A stretch of 7,829 nt of DNA from CAZFAT01 sp964517075 (GTDB taxonomy: Bacteria; Acidobacteriota; Vicinamibacteria; Vicinamibacterales; SCN-69-37): contig CAZFAT010000325.1 of NCBI GenBank assembly GCA_964517075.1, positions 1 to 7,829 on the forward strand, written 5' to 3'. Of this stretch, positions 6,153 to 7,829 are shown in pieces. Numbering within the stretch: position 1 is the first letter of the stretch; every line of letters begins with the position of its first letter. The notes beneath the pieces are model-generated. The model saw only the letters and a list, made by a program, of their open reading frames with translations. It searched no databases and had not been told where the DNA came from. The position numbers were made by a program, and so were the translations under genes.

Positions 6153-6856
6153 TACCCGCCGGGCCGATCGCCATCCTGGCGGCGGCGATCGATGACGCGC
6201 CCGTCACGCAGCGCGATGATCTCGTCGGCCAGCGCCGCCAGATCCGGGTCGTGCGTGACGAACAGCAGAGTGCAGCCGCGCGATCGGTTCACGGACATCA
6301 GCAGGTCGATGACCTGCCGTCCGGTCACACTGTCGAGATTGCCCGTGGGCTCGTCTGCCAGCAGGATCGGCGGGTCATTCGCCAGCGCGCGGGCGATGGC
6401 CACCCGCTGTTGTTCACCGCCGGACAACTGCGACGGAAAGTGATGGCCTCGTCCATCGAGGCCCACATCCGCCAGCAGCCGGCGAGCCCGCGCCGGCGCG
6501 TCGGCCGCGCCGGCAATCTCCAACGGCACCAGCACGTTCTCGTAGGCCGTCAGGGACGGCAGCAGGTAGAAGAACTGAAACACGATGCCGATCTTCTCGC
6601 CGCGGAGCCGCGCCAGCCGCTCCTCGCCGAGCGCGGTGACGTCAACGTCGTCGAGCCGAATCGTGCCCGAGGTGGGCGCGTCGAGCCCCGCGATGAGGCC
6701 CAGCAGCGTCGACTTGCCGCTCCCCGACGGCCCCGTCACCGCCACCGCCCGCCCGCGACCGACCTCGAACGAGGTGGGATGCAGAATGGTCAGCGGTCCC
6801 GCGCCGCTCGGCACGGTGCGCGAGACGTTCTGGAGGGCGATCATAGGACGCGGCAT
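6152..6856 (-). CDS. ybbA: YbbA-type ABC transporter ATP-binding protein (MacB/LolD-like)
   Basis: A 234-residue cytoplasmic ATPase that would power the following FtsX-family permease. Walker A is GPSGSGKST (42-50), the Q-loop is VFQFFYLLP (Gln94, with the aromatic run usual in the LolD/MacB/YbbA group), the signature is LSGGEQQR (144-151), Walker B is ILLADEPTGNLD (Glu169 catalytic), and the switch His202 is in FVTHD. All catalytic elements are intact, and the length is close to E. coli YbbA (228). The ATG at 6854-6856 (MPRPMIALQNVS) is chosen; a second ATG at 6842-6844 (MIALQN) is an equal competitor, and neither has a clear Shine-Dalgarno sequence. An upstream TTG at 6910 would add 18 residues read from the AT-rich spacer and is unlikely. 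The stop TAG shares one base with the permease GTG, so the two subunits are translationally coupled. tesA lies 85 bases upstream in the same direction. Confidence 0.96.
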   Translation of the reverse strand: MPRPMIALQNVSRTVPSGAGPLTILHPTSFEVGRGRAVAVTGPSGSGKSTLLGLIAGLDAPTSGTIRLDDVDVTALGEERLARLRGEKIGIVFQFFYLLPSLTAYENVLVPLEIAGAADAPARARRLLADVGLDGRGHHFPSQLSGGEQQRVAIARALANDPPILLADEPTGNLDSVTGRQVIDLLMSVNRSRGCTLLFVTHDPDLAALADEIIALRDGRVIDRRRQDGDRPGG

Positions 6857-6940
6857 TGACGATTTGTCAATTGGAAGATCGACGATTGGATTGCGAGAAT
6901 GACGAATCAATCCTCAATCGAGAGTCAACAGATCCTCAAT
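6855..6940. repeat. AT-rich dyad- and repeat-bearing spacer between tesA and ybbA
   Basis: The spacer is built from recurring words of the AATCG/GATTG/TCAAT kind and differs sharply in composition from the genes on both sides. It contains a perfect dyad ATTGAC-GATTT-GTCAAT (6855-6871) that reaches into the ybbA start codon, the palindrome CAATTG (6868-6873), and a direct repeat ATCCTCAAT at 6910-6918 and 6932-6940, 22 bases apart. TTGACA occurs on the minus strand at 6870-6865, but no properly spaced -10 precedes the gene. It may be a degenerate intergenic repeat or a regulatory leader; sequence alone does not decide. Confidence 0.5.
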
Positions 6941-6941
6941 G

Positions 6942-7661
6942 TCATTGCGGCAGCCCTGGCTGCGGCAGCTGATCGATGACCGTCCGCAGTTTCGGGTACA
7001 GCAGTTCAGCGATGACGCGGGCGCCCGTCTCGTTGGGATGGACGCCGTCGGCCTGATTCATCGCGGGCAGGCCGGCGACGCCCTCGAGCAGGAACGGCAC
7101 CCAGATCACGATGTCGCGATAGTCACGCGCGAGCTGGACGTACACCTCACGAAAGGCGTCGCGGTAGTCTTCGCCCAGGTTCGGCGGGGCCTCCATGCCC
7201 GCAAGCAGCACGGGAATGCCATCGGCGCCGGCCGCCTCGATGATGCCGGCGATGTTGTCGTACGTGTCCGAGGGTTTCAGCCCGCGGAGCGCGTCATTGG
7301 CGCCCAGCGCCACCACGAGCGCAGCCACCGCGGGATCCAGCAGGCCTTCGACTCGCCGGACACCGCCCGCTGACGTATCGCCGCTCACCCCGGCATTCAA
7401 CACGTCAACGTCGTAGCCCTCGGCGACGAGCATTTGTTCGAGCAGGTGCGGGTAGGCCTGCTCCGAGAGCAGGCCGAGCCCGGCCGTGAGGCTGTCACCC
7501 AGACAGACAATGACGGGCGTGGCCGGTTCGCCGGGCCGCCCGGCGGACTCCACGGCCTGGTCGATCGTCCGCTCCGGCTCCGTGCGGCCGCAGGCGACGA
7601 TGACGATGGCCGACAGCGCGACGGCCAGCGCACGCAGAACCGATCCAGGTGACGATCCCAT
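6942..7661 (-). CDS. tesA: TesA-like SGNH/GDSL esterase (arylesterase/acyl-thioesterase family), predicted lipoprotein
   Basis: A 239-residue hydrolase of the SGNH family. Block I is CLGDSLTAGLG (nucleophile Ser57), block II is NAGVSGDTS (oxyanion Gly94), block III is LGANDALRG (Asn122), and block V is DGVHPN (Asp205 and His208), so the catalytic machinery is complete. GDTSAGGVRRVEGLL, the ALRG segment and MEAPPNLGEDY follow the E. coli TesA pattern closely. The N-terminus (LRALAVALSAIVIVACG) is a signal sequence ending in a lipobox with Cys24, so the enzyme is probably a lipid-anchored periplasmic protein, whereas E. coli TesA is soluble and periplasmic. Family members cleave acyl-thioesters, esters and lysophospholipids; the natural substrate is often unclear. 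It precedes ybbA/ybbP on the same strand, consistent with the known tesA-ybbAP neighbourhood. The ATG at 7659-7661 has no ribosome site but has TAGAAT six bases upstream. Confidence 0.94.
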   Translation of the reverse strand: MGSSPGSVLRALAVALSAIVIVACGRTEPERTIDQAVESAGRPGEPATPVIVCLGDSLTAGLGLLSEQAYPHLLEQMLVAEGYDVDVLNAGVSGDTSAGGVRRVEGLLDPAVAALVVALGANDALRGLKPSDTYDNIAGIIEAAGADGIPVLLAGMEAPPNLGEDYRDAFREVYVQLARDYRDIVIWVPFLLEGVAGLPAMNQADGVHPNETGARVIAELLYPKLRTVIDQLPQPGLPQ

Positions 7662-7667
7662 CGAGCC

Positions 7668-7673
7668 ATTCTA
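7668..7673 (-). promoter_or_regulatory. Candidate -10 element of tesA, suggesting a leaderless transcript
   Basis: TAGAAT on the minus strand matches TATAAT at five of six positions and ends six bases before the tesA ATG. Transcription would then start at or next to the start codon, which would explain why no Shine-Dalgarno sequence is present. No good -35 hexamer is seen (TTCATG at about 16 bases is poor), so this is tentative. Confidence 0.35.
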
Positions 7674-7691
7674 CGGGAAGAGCCCGGAACA

Positions 7692-7739
7692 TGAAGCCCG
7701 TGAGGGTCTGAAGACTTCACGGCCTTCAGAACTTCACGG
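7692..7739. repeat. TGAAG/CTTCA word cluster with overlapping dyads between the DinB-like gene and tesA
   Basis: The spacer carries a direct repeat ACTTCACGG at 7714-7722 and 7731-7739 (17-base period), a dyad TCTGAAG/CTTCAGA with a ten-base loop (7707-7713 with 7724-7730), and a second dyad CCGTGA/TCACGG (7698-7703 with 7717-7722, or with 7734-7739). The two stems exclude one another. The right-hand copy contains the stop codon of the DinB-like gene. There is no U-run on the minus strand after the stems, so a standard terminator is not supported. Confidence 0.5.
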
Positions 7740-7829
7740 TTTGGTCTTGTTCACGATCTTCGACGTCGTGATGAACTGCCCGACATGGCGGGTCGTGTGT
7801 TCGGCGGCGTGAAAGAGGAGGCCCAGGAC
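7734..7829 (-). CDS. DinB-like protein, C-terminal end (cut by right edge)
   Basis: The minus strand is open from the right edge to a TGA at 7734-7736, giving 31 residues that start VLGLLFHAAEHTTRHVGQ and end in NKTKP. The block HAAEHTTRHVGQFITT, with histidines spaced every four residues, looks like the last helix of DinB/YfiT-type metal-binding four-helix proteins, in which an HxxxH pair completes the metal site. Members include thiol-transferase-like enzymes and many uncharacterised proteins, so no activity is assigned. The start and most of the gene lie outside the window. tesA begins 72 bases after the stop on the same strand. Confidence 0.7.
   Translation of the reverse strand, partial: VLGLLFHAAEHTTRHVGQFITTSKIVNKTKP

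Noticed and set aside
3540..6443. Very long open frames on the plus strand (487 and 476 codons) opposite the permease
   Set aside because: They are rich in Arg, His, Asp and Gln with no recognisable domain, which is what the antisense of GC-rich coding DNA yields. The minus strand encodes a complete permease with membrane helices.
6840..6870. TTGACA and TATGAT on the minus strand as a promoter for ybbA
   Set aside because: The spacing is 19 bases and the -10 contains the second ATG of ybbA, so transcription would begin inside the gene after both start codons.
6857..6910. TTG at 6910 as start of the ATPase
   Set aside because: The added 18 residues are translated from repeat-rich spacer DNA and precede the conserved ABC N-terminus without any family counterpart.
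1..7829. Defence island, CRISPR, prophage or biosynthetic cluster
   Set aside because: Every gene of useful length has an ordinary metabolic, transport or regulatory assignment or a soluble helical profile. No repeat-spacer array, integrase, toxin pair or large synthase is visible.

Overview
The window looks like chromosomal DNA from a high-GC, free-living Gram-negative bacterium. Two exported sulfatases, a lipoprotein esterase, a DksA-type regulator with a zinc finger, a DinB-type protein and GC-rich palindromic intergenic repeats together recall Acidobacteriota of the Vicinamibacteria type. That placement is an inference from gene content and style; there is no marker gene here. All eight genes read on the minus strand, so the order of transcription is right to left.

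Layout in transcription order: (1) the last 31 codons of a DinB-like protein (7734 to the right edge); (2) a short spacer of TGAAG/CTTCA words; (3) a TesA-like SGNH esterase with a lipoprotein signal (6942-7661); (4) an AT-rich, dyad-rich spacer; (5) a YbbA-type ABC ATPase (6152-6856) joined by a one-base TAGTG overlap to a YbbP-type FtsX-family permease (3600-6152); (6) an AT-rich spacer; (7) a tight trio made of a DksA/TraR regulator (3136-3510), a probable ferritin-like protein (2645-3139, ATGA overlap) and FolK (2181-2636); (8) a sulfamidase-like sulfatase (675-2120); (9) a two-hairpin REP-type repeat (597-650); (10) the first 182 codons of an iduronate-2-sulfatase-like sulfatase that runs off the left edge.

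Functionally there are three blocks. TesA plus YbbA/YbbP is a recurring bacterial neighbourhood, probably concerned with envelope lipids or lipoproteins. The dksA/ferritin-like/folK trio joins growth control, a possible di-iron protein and folate synthesis by overlapping or nearly touching reading frames. The two sulfatases have Cys-type active sites and signal peptides, and probably remove sulfate from exogenous sulfated glycans; they would need a formylglycine-generating enzyme encoded elsewhere.

I found no phage, CRISPR, toxin-antitoxin, tRNA, rRNA or transposase gene. No gene-free stretch exceeds about 130 bases. The least explained material lies in the spacers, each of which has its own dyad or repeat structure. 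I do not see a clear new multi-gene system; the most unusual points are the ferritin-like member of the dksA-folK operon, the REPIN-like repeat and the unconventional start regions of ybbA and tesA.
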